The notes beneath the pieces are model-generated. The model made no database searches. It had not been told where the DNA came from and saw only the letters and a program-made list of their open reading frames with translations. The position numbers and the translations under genes are program-made. From Hydrogenophaga sp. IBVHS1 (GTDB lineage Bacteria > Pseudomonadota > Gammaproteobacteria > Burkholderiales > Burkholderiaceae_C): 64,000 bases of DNA. Location of the stretch: the NCBI RefSeq assembly GCF_002127265.1, contig NZ_NFUU01000001.1:2240040-2304039 (forward strand), written 5' to 3'. Shown one piece after another: positions 40,780 through 50,378 of the stretch (position 1 is its first letter; each line of letters opens with the position of its first letter).

Positions 40780-41889
40780 TCAGCGCCTCGCCATCCAGGC
40801 CTCCAGCGGCCAGCGCCCCTGGCCGCTGAGCACAGCCGCTGCCCAGGCCAGAAGCCACAACCCCAGGCAGAACACGACACTTTGCACGGTGGTGAACGCC
40901 AGCGCCAGACCCACGCCCGAGAACAGCGCCAGGCAGATCAGGCTGTGGCCCACATAGAGTGAAAGCGTGCGCTGGCCGAGCGGGCCAAGCCACTGGCACC
41001 AGCGCGCTTGACCCCCGTGAGATGCCAGGGCCAGGGCGATCGCATACCACGCCGCCATGGGCAGGGTGATCATTTCACCCAGGGTTTCCAGCCAGGGATT
41101 GAGGGTTTGGGTGGCAGGCGCCATGGCGTAACCCCAGCCGTAGGTAAAGCTCAATGCACACAGCGGCAGGCCGCCCACCAGCGACCAGCGTGTCAGAACG
41201 CCCCGCCAGCGGCGATGCGTGAGCAGCCTCAGGCGCGCCGCCGCCACACCGCAGGCCATGCAGAAATAGAGCACCGGCGCGGAAAAAGCCAAGGCCGACA
41301 CTTGCGCCACCAGATAGGTGCTCGAGTTCAGCCACAGAAACTGCCCTGCACGCTGGACGGTGGAAAGAGACGCACCCTCCACCACCAGCGGCAGATCGGC
41401 CATCCTGAAGATCACCACCACCAGCAGCAACTTGCCCACCACCGCCCAGACCAGCGCCAACCGCAAATGGCGGCGAAACCGCTTCCACGGCATGTGCAAC
41501 CGGCGCAGCAGTTGCCAGCCCACCAGCGCATACATGGTGAGGATGTCGCCCAGGTAGATGAACGCGCCGTGCAGCACGCCCAGCCACAGCAAACGGCGCT
41601 GGCGCACCACGCCGCGCTGCAGCGCCTCTGCCCGGGAACGCTGGCGAGCCGCCAGCCAGAGCCCCATGCCGAACACAAAAGCGAGCATGGTGTAGCCCTT
41701 GCCTTGCAGCAGGCCGGCCACGATGCCCTGAGTGGTCGCTGCCCAGGCGCTGTCAGGCGGCAGGCGCAAGCCCAGGTGCGGACCCACAGGCGCGATGGCA
41801 TAGCCCACGGTGTTCACCACCAGCACGGCCACCAGGGCCAGGGCGCGCAGGGCGTCTGGCAGCGGCTGGCGATTGGGCCCGCTGCTCAT
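40780..41889 (-). CDS. DUF418 family membrane protein
   Basis: A 369-residue polytopic protein with about ten helices. It has the N-terminal DALRALALVAVLVVN and a C-terminal block (LGPLGQRTLSLYVGHSLICLALF) resembling DUF418/YeiB-type acyltransferase-like membrane proteins. Function unknown. The start at 41889 (MSSGPNRQPLPDALRA) is the first after the acetyltransferase gene, 19 bp upstream. Confidence 0.78.
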   Translation of the reverse strand: MSSGPNRQPLPDALRALALVAVLVVNTVGYAIAPVGPHLGLRLPPDSAWAATTQGIVAGLLQGKGYTMLAFVFGMGLWLAARQRSRAEALQRGVVRQRRLLWLGVLHGAFIYLGDILTMYALVGWQLLRRLHMPWKRFRRHLRLALVWAVVGKLLLVVVIFRMADLPLVVEGASLSTVQRAGQFLWLNSSTYLVAQVSALAFSAPVLYFCMACGVAAARLRLLTHRRWRGVLTRWSLVGGLPLCALSFTYGWGYAMAPATQTLNPWLETLGEMITLPMAAWYAIALALASHGGQARWCQWLGPLGQRTLSLYVGHSLICLALFSGVGLALAFTTVQSVVFCLGLWLLAWAAAVLSGQGRWPLEAWMARR

Positions 41890-41908
41890 GCGGTAGTCAC
41901 GGGCGTCG

Positions 41909-42361
41909 TCATCGGGGATCGATGTCGAAATGCAGCACGTCTTCCCGCACACCCAGCTTGGTGTACAGCGCAATCGCCGGTGCGTCCACGTGGTCGGCCT
42001 GCACGAAGATCACGTAGGCTCCCCGCTCCCGCGCCACGCGTTTCAATTCTTCGATCAGCGCGGTGGCAATACCCTGGCGCCGGTGCGCTGCGTCCACAGC
42101 AAGGTCGTAGATGTAAATCTCCGAACGCGCTTGCTCGAACTTGCGCAGCACATACGCCGCCAGTCCGCCCACCACCTTCTCCCCGTCCAGTGCAGCCACG
42201 GCGACAAAGCTCACGCCGGACAACAGGTCGCGCAAGTAGGCGTCGTCCGGCTGGGCGCGTGTGTAGGTGGGAACGTCTTCAAAAGCCTCGCCGAACATCG
42301 CGAGCATGTCTCGCAGGATGCTCAGGTCGACTTCCGTCAACACAGATATGCGGTGTTTCAT
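41909..42361 (-). CDS. GNAT acetyltransferase, AAC(3)-I-like
   Basis: A 150-residue GNAT protein strikingly like aminoglycoside 3-N-acetyltransferase type I from memory. Shared segments include the [10 protein letters not shown] block, [15 protein letters not shown] (acetyl-CoA pyrophosphate loop), [24 protein letters not shown] and the HFDID end. ATG at 42361 gives the family length; in-frame ATGs at 42370 and 42421 are alternatives. No integron, cassette site or transposase is nearby, so it looks chromosomal. The true substrate is unproven. Confidence 0.82.
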   Translation of the reverse strand: MKHRISVLTEVDLSILRDMLAMFGEAFEDVPTYTRAQPDDAYLRDLLSGVSFVAVAALDGEKVVGGLAAYVLRKFEQARSEIYIYDLAVDAAHRRQGIATALIEELKRVARERGAYVIFVQADHVDAPAIALYTKLGVREDVLHFDIDPR

Positions 42362-42455
42362 CTTCAGCATATGGCGGAGTTCAGAAAGTTGCCATTGTGC
42401 CGACGCGCCAACTTCACTCATGATGCGAACTCAGCCAGCAGGAGGGATGCCCACC

Positions 42456-42824
42456 ATGACCACCACCACCCACCGCATCTTCAAGATGGCCTTCGCCAAG
42501 GTCTATCCCATGTACGTCCAGAAAGCGGAGCGCAAGGGCCGCACGAAAGCAGAAGTCGACGAGATCATCCGCTGGCTCACCGGCTACGACCAGGCTGGGC
42601 TGGAGCGGCAGATCGAACAGGGCAAGGACTTTGAAGCCTTCTTTGCCGAAGCGCCCGCCATCAACCCGAACATGTCGTTGATCACGGGCTCGGTTTGCGG
42701 CGTGAGGGTGGAAGCCGTGGAGGATCCGCTGATGCAGAAGATCCGGTACCTGGACAAACTGGTGGATGAGCTGGCGAAGGGGAAGAGGATGGAGAAGATC
42801 TTGCGGGCGTACCCAGAAGCCTGA
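42456..42824 (+). CDS. DUF2200 family protein
   Basis: A 122-residue soluble protein starting [20 protein letters not shown], with [15 protein letters not shown] and [17 protein letters not shown], matching DUF2200. Function unknown. The ATG at 42456 has GGAGGG nine bases upstream; an ATG at 42447 lies too close to it. Divergent from the AAC(3)-like gene. Confidence 0.82.
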   Translation: MTTTTHRIFKMAFAKVYPMYVQKAERKGRTKAEVDEIIRWLTGYDQAGLERQIEQGKDFEAFFAEAPAINPNMSLITGSVCGVRVEAVEDPLMQKIRYLDKLVDELAKGKRMEKILRAYPEA

Positions 42825-42829
42825 AGACC

Positions 42830-42955
42830 CTACACGGACAGCGTCCGGAAGATGGTGTATCCCACCATCGCAAGCAACGAGAGCGCACTGATGCTCCAGA
42901 ATGCGGATTCCTAGTGCTGGAAATGGGCAAGATGGGGAAAGTTCTTCCGCAGCAG
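42830..42955 (-). pseudogene. Possible remnant of a small membrane-protein gene
   Basis: On the minus strand one frame reads LLRKNFPHLAHFQH, an in-frame TAG (42913-42911), then ESAFWSISALSLLAMVGYTI and a few more codons to a stop at 42832. The second part looks like a membrane helix. This could be the broken tail of a membrane-protein gene, or chance. No start or parent family was recognised. Confidence 0.25.
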
Positions 42956-42957
42956 CG

Positions 42958-43275
42958 CTAGGACGCAGCGTGCTGCCAATCGGTCCTGCCGGTGCGCATC
43001 AACACGAATGCGCCCAGAATCGTCCCAATGGGAAAGGCGAAAAGCAGCAGCACGCCCAGCGCGCGAGACAGGGTGCGGCCCCAGCTCCATCCCTGACGGA
43101 CGCCCTTCAAAGCCAGTGCATGGAGCACGGGCAGCAGCCCGAAGATGGCCAGGAGGATCAATACACCGCCCAGGCTCGCCTTGTCGCCTGCCAGATGCAC
43201 GGCAATCAACAGCACCGCGATCAGTCCATAGAAAGTGGCCAGACCCAGATGAATGCGAGCGAGGGACTTGTTCAT
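42958..43275 (-). CDS. Hypothetical membrane protein
   Basis: A 105-residue protein with three hydrophobic segments (about residues 10-28, 35-55, 70-90), starting MNKSLARIHLGLATFYGLIA. No family recognised. ATG at 43275 has only a weak upstream site (AAAGAAG). The gene is isolated between a DUF2200 gene and the liv operon. Confidence 0.68.
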   Translation of the reverse strand: MNKSLARIHLGLATFYGLIAVLLIAVHLAGDKASLGGVLILLAIFGLLPVLHALALKGVRQGWSWGRTLSRALGVLLLFAFPIGTILGAFVLMRTGRTDWQHAAS

Positions 43276-43545
43276 CTTCTTTTCTTACTTGGTCTCAGCC
43301 AGCTTCGTCTCCAGAACACCCTTCTTGCCCTTGGCTAGCGGCCCCTAAGCCGCGAAACGTCACCGGGTTCTCACGCCCGACTCACCTTCTTCTTGAGCGG
43401 GGCGAACTTTAGCTCATCCTGCTTGCTCGGGCTAACACCCCCGGGTACAGAAAAACATCCCGTGAGCCGCAATCGGAAGAATGCGGCTCATGCTTGGTCC
43501 GAACGCTTCCCACTTTGCTTTGGGCGCACGCGGACCGCAGCTGAT
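43276..43545. other. Gene-free stretch downstream of the first liv operon
   Basis: This 270-bp stretch has no convincing gene. It contains the liv terminator hairpin (43463-43490). A short minus-strand peptide frame (AKGKKGVLETKLAETK, then stop, ending about 43284) may be the tail of a lost gene. Confidence 0.5.
43463..43490 (-). terminator. Terminator of the first liv operon
   Basis: A 9-bp perfect stem, TGAGCCGCA with TGCGGCTCA, around a 10-base loop, lies 56 bp after the livM stop. On the minus strand it is followed, after a few bases, by GTTTTTC. It fits a rho-independent terminator, though the T-run is offset. Confidence 0.6.
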
Positions 43546-44490
43546 TCAAGCGCTCGGTCGCCGCTCCAGCGCAGCGCGCAGCTCCCCGACGATGCCCTTG
43601 CGGAACGCCAGAACGCACACCACAAAAATCACGCCGATGATCACCGTGACCCACGAGCCCACCTTGTCGGCCAGCAGGTTCTGCAGCGCGATCACGATGC
43701 CGGCGCCGAGCACAGGGCCGAACAGGGTTCCCACGCCGCCCAGCAAGGTCATGAGGATGACCTCGCCCGACATGCTCCAGTGCGCGTCGGACAGCGTGGC
43801 AAAACCCATCACAAGGGTCTTGAGCGAACCGGCCAGGCCCGCGAGGGCGGCCGAGAGCACGAAGGCCAGCAGCTTGTACTTGTCGGTCTGGTAGCCGAGG
43901 GAGATGGCGCGCGGTTCGTTCTCGCGGATCATCTTGAGCACCTGACCGAATGGAGAGTGCACGATGCGCGAAATGGCCATGAAACAGGCGACGAAGATCG
44001 CGAGCACCAGGTAATACATGCTGGTGTCCGAAGCCAGTGAGATCAGGCCGAACAGTTCACCGCGCGGCACGCCTTGCAAGCCATCTTCGCCGCCGGTCTG
44101 CGGCACCTGCAGGCACACAAAGTAGACCATCTGCGCAATGGCCAGCGTGATCATGGCGAAGTAGATGCCCTGCCTGCGAATTGCGACCAGGCCCACCACC
44201 AGGCCAATGAGCCCAGCGCCCACCGTGCCGGCCAGCAGGCCCCACTCGGGCGTGAGCGCGTAGACCTTGATGATGTGGCCCGAGATGTAGGCGGCCGATC
44301 CGAAGAAAGCGGCATGCCCGAAGGACAGGAGACCGGTGAAACCGAGCAGCAGGTTGAACGCGCAGGCGAACAGCGCGAAGCACAGCAGCTTCATCAGAAA
44401 CACGGGATAGAGCCCCACCAGGGGAGCGACCACAGCCAGCGCCAACAGGACGGCGTAAGTGATGCGGGTGGATCTGGACAGATTTTTCAT
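43546..44490 (-). CDS. livM: Branched-chain amino acid-type ABC permease LivM
   Basis: A 314-residue inner-membrane permease of the LivM family. It has NLLLGFTGLLSFGHAAFFG, the IYFAMITLAIAQM segment, and the cytoplasmic coupling loop with GQVLKMIRENEPRAISLGY. It works with LivH, the ATPases LivG and LivF, and binding protein LivK of the same cluster. Last gene of the operon. Confidence 0.93.
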   Translation of the reverse strand: MKNLSRSTRITYAVLLALAVVAPLVGLYPVFLMKLLCFALFACAFNLLLGFTGLLSFGHAAFFGSAAYISGHIIKVYALTPEWGLLAGTVGAGLIGLVVGLVAIRRQGIYFAMITLAIAQMVYFVCLQVPQTGGEDGLQGVPRGELFGLISLASDTSMYYLVLAIFVACFMAISRIVHSPFGQVLKMIRENEPRAISLGYQTDKYKLLAFVLSAALAGLAGSLKTLVMGFATLSDAHWSMSGEVILMTLLGGVGTLFGPVLGAGIVIALQNLLADKVGSWVTVIIGVIFVVCVLAFRKGIVGELRAALERRPSA

Positions 44491-44499
44491 AGGATGGCC

Positions 44500-45384
44500 T
44501 CAGGCCTCTTTGCCGAACAGGCCGGCCGGGCGCACCATGAGCACCAGAACCATGATGACGAAGACCACGATGTTCGATGCCTCGGGATAGAAAACGCGGG
44601 TCATGCCTTCAACCACGCCGAGCGCGAGCCCGGTGAGGATCGAACCCATGATCGACCCCATGCCGCCGATCACCACCACCGCGAACACCACGATGATGAG
44701 GTTGGACCCCATCAACGGACTCACTTGAATGATGGGTGCAGCGAGCACACCAGCCAGCGCGGCCAGTGCAGCGCCAGCGCCGTAGGTGAGCATCACCATC
44801 ATGGGCACGTTGACGCCGAAGGTCTGGACCAGAGCGGAGTTTTCAGTGCCAGCCCTGAGGTAAGCCCCCAGGCGCGTGCGCTCGATGAGGTACCAGGTGC
44901 CGAAGCACACCGCCAGCGAGGCGAACACCACCCAGGCCCGGTAGTTGGGCAGGAACATGAAGCCGAGGTCGGTGGCGCCTTGCAGCAGATCGGGCACCGG
45001 GTAGTTCTGTCCCGATGCGCCATAAATTTCGCGGAACACGCCTTCGAGGATCAGCGTAAGGCCGAACGTGAGCAGAAGACCATAGAGCGGGTCGAGCTTG
45101 TAGAGGTGCCGCAGGAACAGGCGCTCGATCACAACGCCCAATGCCCCCACGAGGAGCGGTGCGACGAGCAACGATATCCAGTAGTTGACGCCGAACTGGT
45201 CGAGCATGATCCAGGCAGCAAATGCGCCCAGCATGTAGAGCGTTCCGTGCGCGAAGTTGACCACGCCGAGGAGGCCAAAGATCACCGCCAGACCGAGACT
45301 CAGCATGGCGTAGAAGGCGCCATTGACGAGCCCGAGCAGGATCTGGCCCATGAAGGCCTGATGGGGTATGCCGAAAATTTCCAT
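44500..45384 (-). CDS. livH: Branched-chain amino acid-type ABC permease LivH
   Basis: A 294-residue permease with the LivH pattern: LLGLVNGAFYAMLSLGLAVIFG, then NFAHGTLYMLGAF, then the coupling loop RTRLGAYLRAGTENSALVQTFGVNV. It follows livK after a GC-rich hairpin and precedes livM by 9 bp. Confidence 0.93.
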   Translation of the reverse strand: MEIFGIPHQAFMGQILLGLVNGAFYAMLSLGLAVIFGLLGVVNFAHGTLYMLGAFAAWIMLDQFGVNYWISLLVAPLLVGALGVVIERLFLRHLYKLDPLYGLLLTFGLTLILEGVFREIYGASGQNYPVPDLLQGATDLGFMFLPNYRAWVVFASLAVCFGTWYLIERTRLGAYLRAGTENSALVQTFGVNVPMMVMLTYGAGAALAALAGVLAAPIIQVSPLMGSNLIIVVFAVVVIGGMGSIMGSILTGLALGVVEGMTRVFYPEASNIVVFVIMVLVLMVRPAGLFGKEA

Positions 45385-45436
45385 GAATCTCGTCCGGTCA
45401 GGCCAGACTGAAAAAAGCAGCCAGAGAGCAACCCAG

Positions 45437-45460
45437 GGCGCGCCCCGGCGGGGGCGCGCC
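45437..45460 (-). terminator. GC-rich hairpin between livK and livH
   Basis: GGCGCGCCCC (45437-45446) and GGGGCGCGCC (45451-45460) form a 10-bp stem with a 4-base loop just after the livK stop. There is no T-run on the minus strand. It is therefore more likely an attenuator or 3'-end stabiliser inside the operon than a full terminator. Confidence 0.55.
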
Positions 45461-45473
45461 TTCCTTCAAGCGT

Positions 45474-46667
45474 TTACTTCTTGACCAGCGTGCACTTGGA
45501 TTCCGCCAGGGTGGTGAAAGCCTGCTCGCCAGGCACCTTGGCCACCAGCTTGTAGTAGTCCCACGGCGTGGTGGATTCCTTGTTGCCCTTGACCTGGTAG
45601 AGGTACATGTCGTGGATCATGCGGCCGTCGGCGCGGATCTGACCTTTGCTGTAGAAGTCGTTGACCTTCGTGCTCTTCAGGGTGGCCATGACCTTGTCGG
45701 CATCGGTGGTGCCCGCCGCCTGCACCGCCTTCAGGTAGCTGGTGGTGGCCGAGTAGTTGGCCGCCTGCAGGGACGAAGGCATGCGCTTGTATTTCTCGAA
45801 GAAGCGCTTGGCAAACTTGCGCGAGGCATCGTCCTGGTTCCAGTACCAGCTGTCGGCCAGTTGCAGGCCTTCGGTGTTGGACAGGCCCAGGCTGTGCACG
45901 TCGTTGATGAACACCAGCAAGCCAGCGATCTTCATGCTCTTGTTGATGCCGAATTCGCGGGCGGCCTTCATCGCATTGGTGAAGTCGCCGCCGGCGTTGG
46001 CCAGCGCCAGCACATCGGCCTTGGAGGTTTGTGCCTGCAGCAGGAACGAAGAGAAGTCGGAAGCGTTCAGCGGATGGCGAACAGAGCCTGCCACGGCGCC
46101 GCCGTTGGCCTTGACCACCGTGGATGCATCGGCTTCCAGCGAGTGGCCGAAAGCGTAATCGGCCGTCAGGAAATACCAGTTCTTGGCGCCGCCCTTGACC
46201 AGCGCGTTGCCCGCCACCTTGGCCAGGGCCACGGTGTCGTACGCGTAGTGCACGGTGTAGGGTGAGCAGGCTTCGTTGGTCAGGCGGGCCGAGCCGGCAC
46301 CGATGACGATGAACGGGCGCTTTTTCTCTTCGGCCACCTTGGCCATGGCCAGGGCCGTGCCGGAGTTGGTGCCGCCCACCAGCATGGACAGACCTTCCTT
46401 GTCGATCCACTCGCGGGCCTTGGAACTGGCCACGTCGGCCTTGTTCTGGTGATCGGCAGACAGCACCTCGACCGGGCGCCCCAGCACCTTGCCGCCGAAG
46501 TCTTCTGCCGCCCACTTGACCATCTCGGCGCCGGCGGGGCCGTCGATGTCCGCATAGAGGCTCGACATGTCGGTAATGAAGCCGATCTTCACGGGGCCAG
46601 TGCCCTGCGCGGATGCGGCGGTGGCCAGCGCGAGGGACGCGGCGATAACGATGGGTTTGAGTTTCAT
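45474..46667 (-). CDS. livK: LivK-type periplasmic substrate-binding protein
   Basis: A 397-residue type I periplasmic binding protein with a signal peptide (about 1-20, ending ASAQ). The mature part starts VKIGFITDMSSLYADIDGP. Such proteins bind branched-chain amino acids, amides or aromatic acids; the ligand cannot be named here. It lies between livH and livF in this cluster. A ribosome binding site GGAGACACC precedes the ATG. Confidence 0.9.
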   Translation of the reverse strand: MKLKPIVIAASLALATAASAQGTGPVKIGFITDMSSLYADIDGPAGAEMVKWAAEDFGGKVLGRPVEVLSADHQNKADVASSKAREWIDKEGLSMLVGGTNSGTALAMAKVAEEKKRPFIVIGAGSARLTNEACSPYTVHYAYDTVALAKVAGNALVKGGAKNWYFLTADYAFGHSLEADASTVVKANGGAVAGSVRHPLNASDFSSFLLQAQTSKADVLALANAGGDFTNAMKAAREFGINKSMKIAGLLVFINDVHSLGLSNTEGLQLADSWYWNQDDASRKFAKRFFEKYKRMPSSLQAANYSATTSYLKAVQAAGTTDADKVMATLKSTKVNDFYSKGQIRADGRMIHDMYLYQVKGNKESTTPWDYYKLVAKVPGEQAFTTLAESKCTLVKK

Positions 46668-46721
46668 GGTGTCTCCTTCGGGTTAAAAAAACAAGGGCAG
46701 ATTTCTACGGCATAGCCGCGT

Positions 46722-47426
46722 TCAAACGCCCAGGTACTCCTGCAACATGGCCATGTTCTGGCTCAATTCCTTCTTTTCGAATTGCTTGACGATCTGGCCG
46801 TGCTCCATCACATAGAAGTGATCGGCCAATGGCGCGGCAAAGCGGAAGTTCTGCTCGACCAGCACGATCGTGTAGCCCTTCTGCTTCAGGGCCAGGATCA
46901 TTTCGGCGAGCTTCTGCACGATGACAGGCGCCAGGCCTTCGGATATTTCGTCCAGCAGCAGCAGACGTGCGCCCGTGCGCAGAATGCGGGCCACCGCGAG
47001 CATCTGCTGCTCACCGCCCGAGAGCCGCGTGCCCGGGCTGCTGGCACGCTCCTTCAGGTTGGGGAACATGGCGTAGATTTCGTCGAGCGACATGCCGCCC
47101 GGGCCAAGCACGGGCGGCAGCATGAGGTTTTCTTCTGCGCTCAGGCTGGCGAAGATGCCACGCTCTTCGGGGCAGTAGCCAATGCCCAGGTGCGCCACCC
47201 GGTGCGGTGCCATGCCGATCGATTCGGTGCCCTGCACGCGGATGGAACCAGTGCGCTTGCCTGTGAGACCCACAATGGCGCGCAGGGTGGTGGTGCGACC
47301 GGCGCCATTGCGACCGAGCAGCGTGATGACCTCGCCCTCGTGCACGGTGAGGTTCACGCCATGCAGGATGTGGGACTCGCCGTACCAGGCGTGCAGGTCG
47401 TCGATGCGGAGCATTTCCTTGGCCAT
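46722..47426 (-). CDS. livF: ABC transporter ATPase LivF, Walker A Lys replaced by Arg
   Basis: A 234-residue ATPase with ABC signature LSGGEQQMLAVAR, Walker B ARLLLLDEISEGLAP and H-loop region. The Walker A motif reads GRNGAGRTT, with arginine (codon CGC) where lysine is expected; the other three Liv ATPases in this window keep lysine. It starts 2 bp after livG. Confidence 0.92.
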   Translation of the reverse strand: MAKEMLRIDDLHAWYGESHILHGVNLTVHEGEVITLLGRNGAGRTTTLRAIVGLTGKRTGSIRVQGTESIGMAPHRVAHLGIGYCPEERGIFASLSAEENLMLPPVLGPGGMSLDEIYAMFPNLKERASSPGTRLSGGEQQMLAVARILRTGARLLLLDEISEGLAPVIVQKLAEMILALKQKGYTIVLVEQNFRFAAPLADHFYVMEHGQIVKQFEKKELSQNMAMLQEYLGV

Positions 47427-47428
47427 GA

Positions 47429-48229
<801 letters not shown>

Positions 48230-48392
48230 GGACACGCCGGCAGGAGCCAGAAGCGGTCGAAGGGGGTTGATGGGTCGTGAATCTGCGACCGGCCTGACTG
48301 GTGCAAGCGTACTCGCGCAGGGACGCCTCTTCAAGAGCGTGTTTACACCATGGCGCGCGTTGCTTCATGAAGGTTGAGCGCACGGTGTTCAT

Positions 48393-49265
48393 TCAGTGCC
48401 CCGCCAGAAACCGTTGCACCAGATCCAGTTGCTCTGGTACGTTCAATGCTGGCGCATGACCGCAGCCGGCGATGGTGACCACCAGCGCCCGAGGTCCACG
48501 ATCGCGCATGCCTTCGGCGGTGTCCGCGAGCAGCAGGTCCGAATCCGCGCCGCGCAGGCACAACACAGGCACGTCGATGCGGTCGTAGGTGGACCACAGG
48601 TCGTAGTCGTCGGGGTGGTCCGTGAACTGGCGCACCATGGCCGGGTCGTAGTGCGGGGTCACACGGCCATCGGGCAGGCGGCGGGTGGAGCTTTCGGTGA
48701 ACAGGCGCCACTGCGCATCGCTGATGTAGCCGTAGGGCTTGTAGACAGTGCGGAAATATTGCTCCAGCTCGCTCACGGTATCGAAGCCTGGTGGACTGCC
48801 CGCGTAGCTGCGAATGCGCTGCACGGCGGCATCGGCGAGCTTGGGACCGATGTCGTTGAGCACCAGCCTTTCGATGCGACCGTGCAGTGGGCCGGCGGCG
48901 CACGCCATGCCGATGGCACCACCCATGGAAGTGCCCACCCAGTGGAAGCGCTTCAGCGCCAGCTGGTCCACCAGCGAGGTGGCGATGCGGCTGTAGAAAT
49001 CAAGGCAGTACTCGGCTTCGGGCTTCGGGCTCCACTGGCTCAGGCCGCGGCCGATGGTGTCGGGGCAGATCACGCGCCAGCCCAGGGCACACAGGTGCTC
49101 GGCGAGCGGGTCCATGTCGCGACCGGTGCGCGCCAGGCCATGCCAGGCCACCACCACAGGACCGGTGGGCTCTTCGGGCTCCCAGTCCATGAAGTGGATC
49201 TCGCGGCCTTCGCACTTCAGGTAGCGCGAGCGCGGCGACACGGCGGCGGCAGTGGCGGTGTTCAT
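48393..49265 (-). CDS. Alpha/beta hydrolase encoded with the second liv operon
   Basis: A 290-residue hydrolase. The nucleophile elbow is VGTSMGG, the oxyanion loop HGLARTG, the acid probably ADSD, and the histidine GCGHAPALN. Its start overlaps the upstream livM2 stop as ATGA, so it is in the transporter operon. This suggests that it hydrolyses the imported compound, an ester, amide or ring-cleavage product. Substrate unknown. Confidence 0.85.
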   Translation of the reverse strand: MNTATAAAVSPRSRYLKCEGREIHFMDWEPEEPTGPVVVAWHGLARTGRDMDPLAEHLCALGWRVICPDTIGRGLSQWSPKPEAEYCLDFYSRIATSLVDQLALKRFHWVGTSMGGAIGMACAAGPLHGRIERLVLNDIGPKLADAAVQRIRSYAGSPPGFDTVSELEQYFRTVYKPYGYISDAQWRLFTESSTRRLPDGRVTPHYDPAMVRQFTDHPDDYDLWSTYDRIDVPVLCLRGADSDLLLADTAEGMRDRGPRALVVTIAGCGHAPALNVPEQLDLVQRFLAGH

Positions 49266-50365
49266 GGGTTGCGACCCTTCATGCGCGAGAGCACGGCGCG
49301 CTCCCTGAGCTTGCCCACGATGCCAGTGGGAAAGTAATACACCGAGAGCACGAAAAGCAGGCCCAGCCAGAGCAGCCAGCGGTCGGGCGTGAGCAGCGCG
49401 GGCAGCAGCGGTATGCCCTGCGTGGCTTCGCCCGCCACGCGCAGCAAGTCTTGCAGATAGCTCTGCGCCACCAGAAACAGCACGCTGCCGATCAGCGCGC
49501 CGTACAGCGTGCCCATGCCGCCGATCACCACGATGAGCAGGATGTCCAGCATGATCTCGAACGAGAGCGAGGTGTCGGGCCCGTTGTAGCGCAGCCAGAT
49601 CGCAAGCAGGCAACCCGCGAGCGTGGCAAAACTGGCCGAGAGCACGTTGGAGAGCGTGCGGTACACCACCGTGCGGTAGCCCAGCGCTTCGGCGCGAAAG
49701 TCGTTTTCGCGAATGGCCTGCAGCACGCGGCCGAATGGCGAGTTCACGATGCGCAGGATGGTGAGGAAGATCGCCGTGACAGCGAGGAAGATCAGGTAGT
49801 AGGTGATCAGCCGGCCGTTCAGGTCCACCTCGCCCAGCGGGGTTTGCAGGGGCTCTTCGCGCAGGCTGAAACCCGGCGACAGCAACTCGGGCACGCGGAA
49901 AGTCAGGCCGTCTTCACCGCCAGTGAAGTCCGAGAGTTGCGAAGCGAGCGTGAGGAAAGCCGAGGCCACAGCGAGCGTGATCATGGCGAAGAAGATTGCT
50001 TTCACGCGCAACGAGAACAACCCGATGAGCAGCGAGAGCACCAGCGAGATCAGCAGCGCGCACACGATGCCGACCAGCATGGCGCCCCAGCTCGCCTGCT
50101 CCACCGAATTCAGCGCAATCGCCACGCCATAAGCGCCGATGCCGAAAAACATGGTGTGCGCAAAACTCACGATGCCGGTGTAGCCCAGCAGCAGGTCGAA
50201 GCTGGCGACCAGCGCCACGAAGATCAACACCTTGGCCGCCACGTTCAGCGCCTTCACGCCGGGGAACAGAAACGGCGCGAAGGCCAGGCCGAGGAACAGC
50301 ACGATCAGCAACGCGGTGAGCCAGCGGCTGCGCGGGAGGTCGTTGGAGAGGAGTCGGGAAATCAC
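49262..50365 (-). CDS. ABC permease LivM (second Liv-type system)
   Basis: A 367-residue LivM-type permease with SFDLLLGYTGIVSFAHTMFF and the coupling loop GRVLQAIRENDFRAEALGY. It starts at GTG 50365 behind AGGAG. It is longer than the first LivM by about 50 residues, mainly in an insertion near FRVPELLSPGFSLREEPLQT. It lies 13 bp after livH2. Confidence 0.9.
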   Translation of the reverse strand: MISRLLSNDLPRSRWLTALLIVLFLGLAFAPFLFPGVKALNVAAKVLIFVALVASFDLLLGYTGIVSFAHTMFFGIGAYGVAIALNSVEQASWGAMLVGIVCALLISLVLSLLIGLFSLRVKAIFFAMITLAVASAFLTLASQLSDFTGGEDGLTFRVPELLSPGFSLREEPLQTPLGEVDLNGRLITYYLIFLAVTAIFLTILRIVNSPFGRVLQAIRENDFRAEALGYRTVVYRTLSNVLSASFATLAGCLLAIWLRYNGPDTSLSFEIMLDILLIVVIGGMGTLYGALIGSVLFLVAQSYLQDLLRVAGEATQGIPLLPALLTPDRWLLWLGLLFVLSVYYFPTGIVGKLRERAVLSRMKGRNP

Positions 50366-50378
50366 GCGGCGCTCCTGT

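Noticed and set aside
41909..42361. Integron cassette around the AAC(3)-like gene
   Set aside because: No attC-like inverted repeat, integrase or transposase is visible nearby.
45437..45460. Full rho-independent terminator after livK
   Set aside because: No T-run follows on the transcribed strand and livH-livM lie just beyond, so an internal hairpin is more likely.
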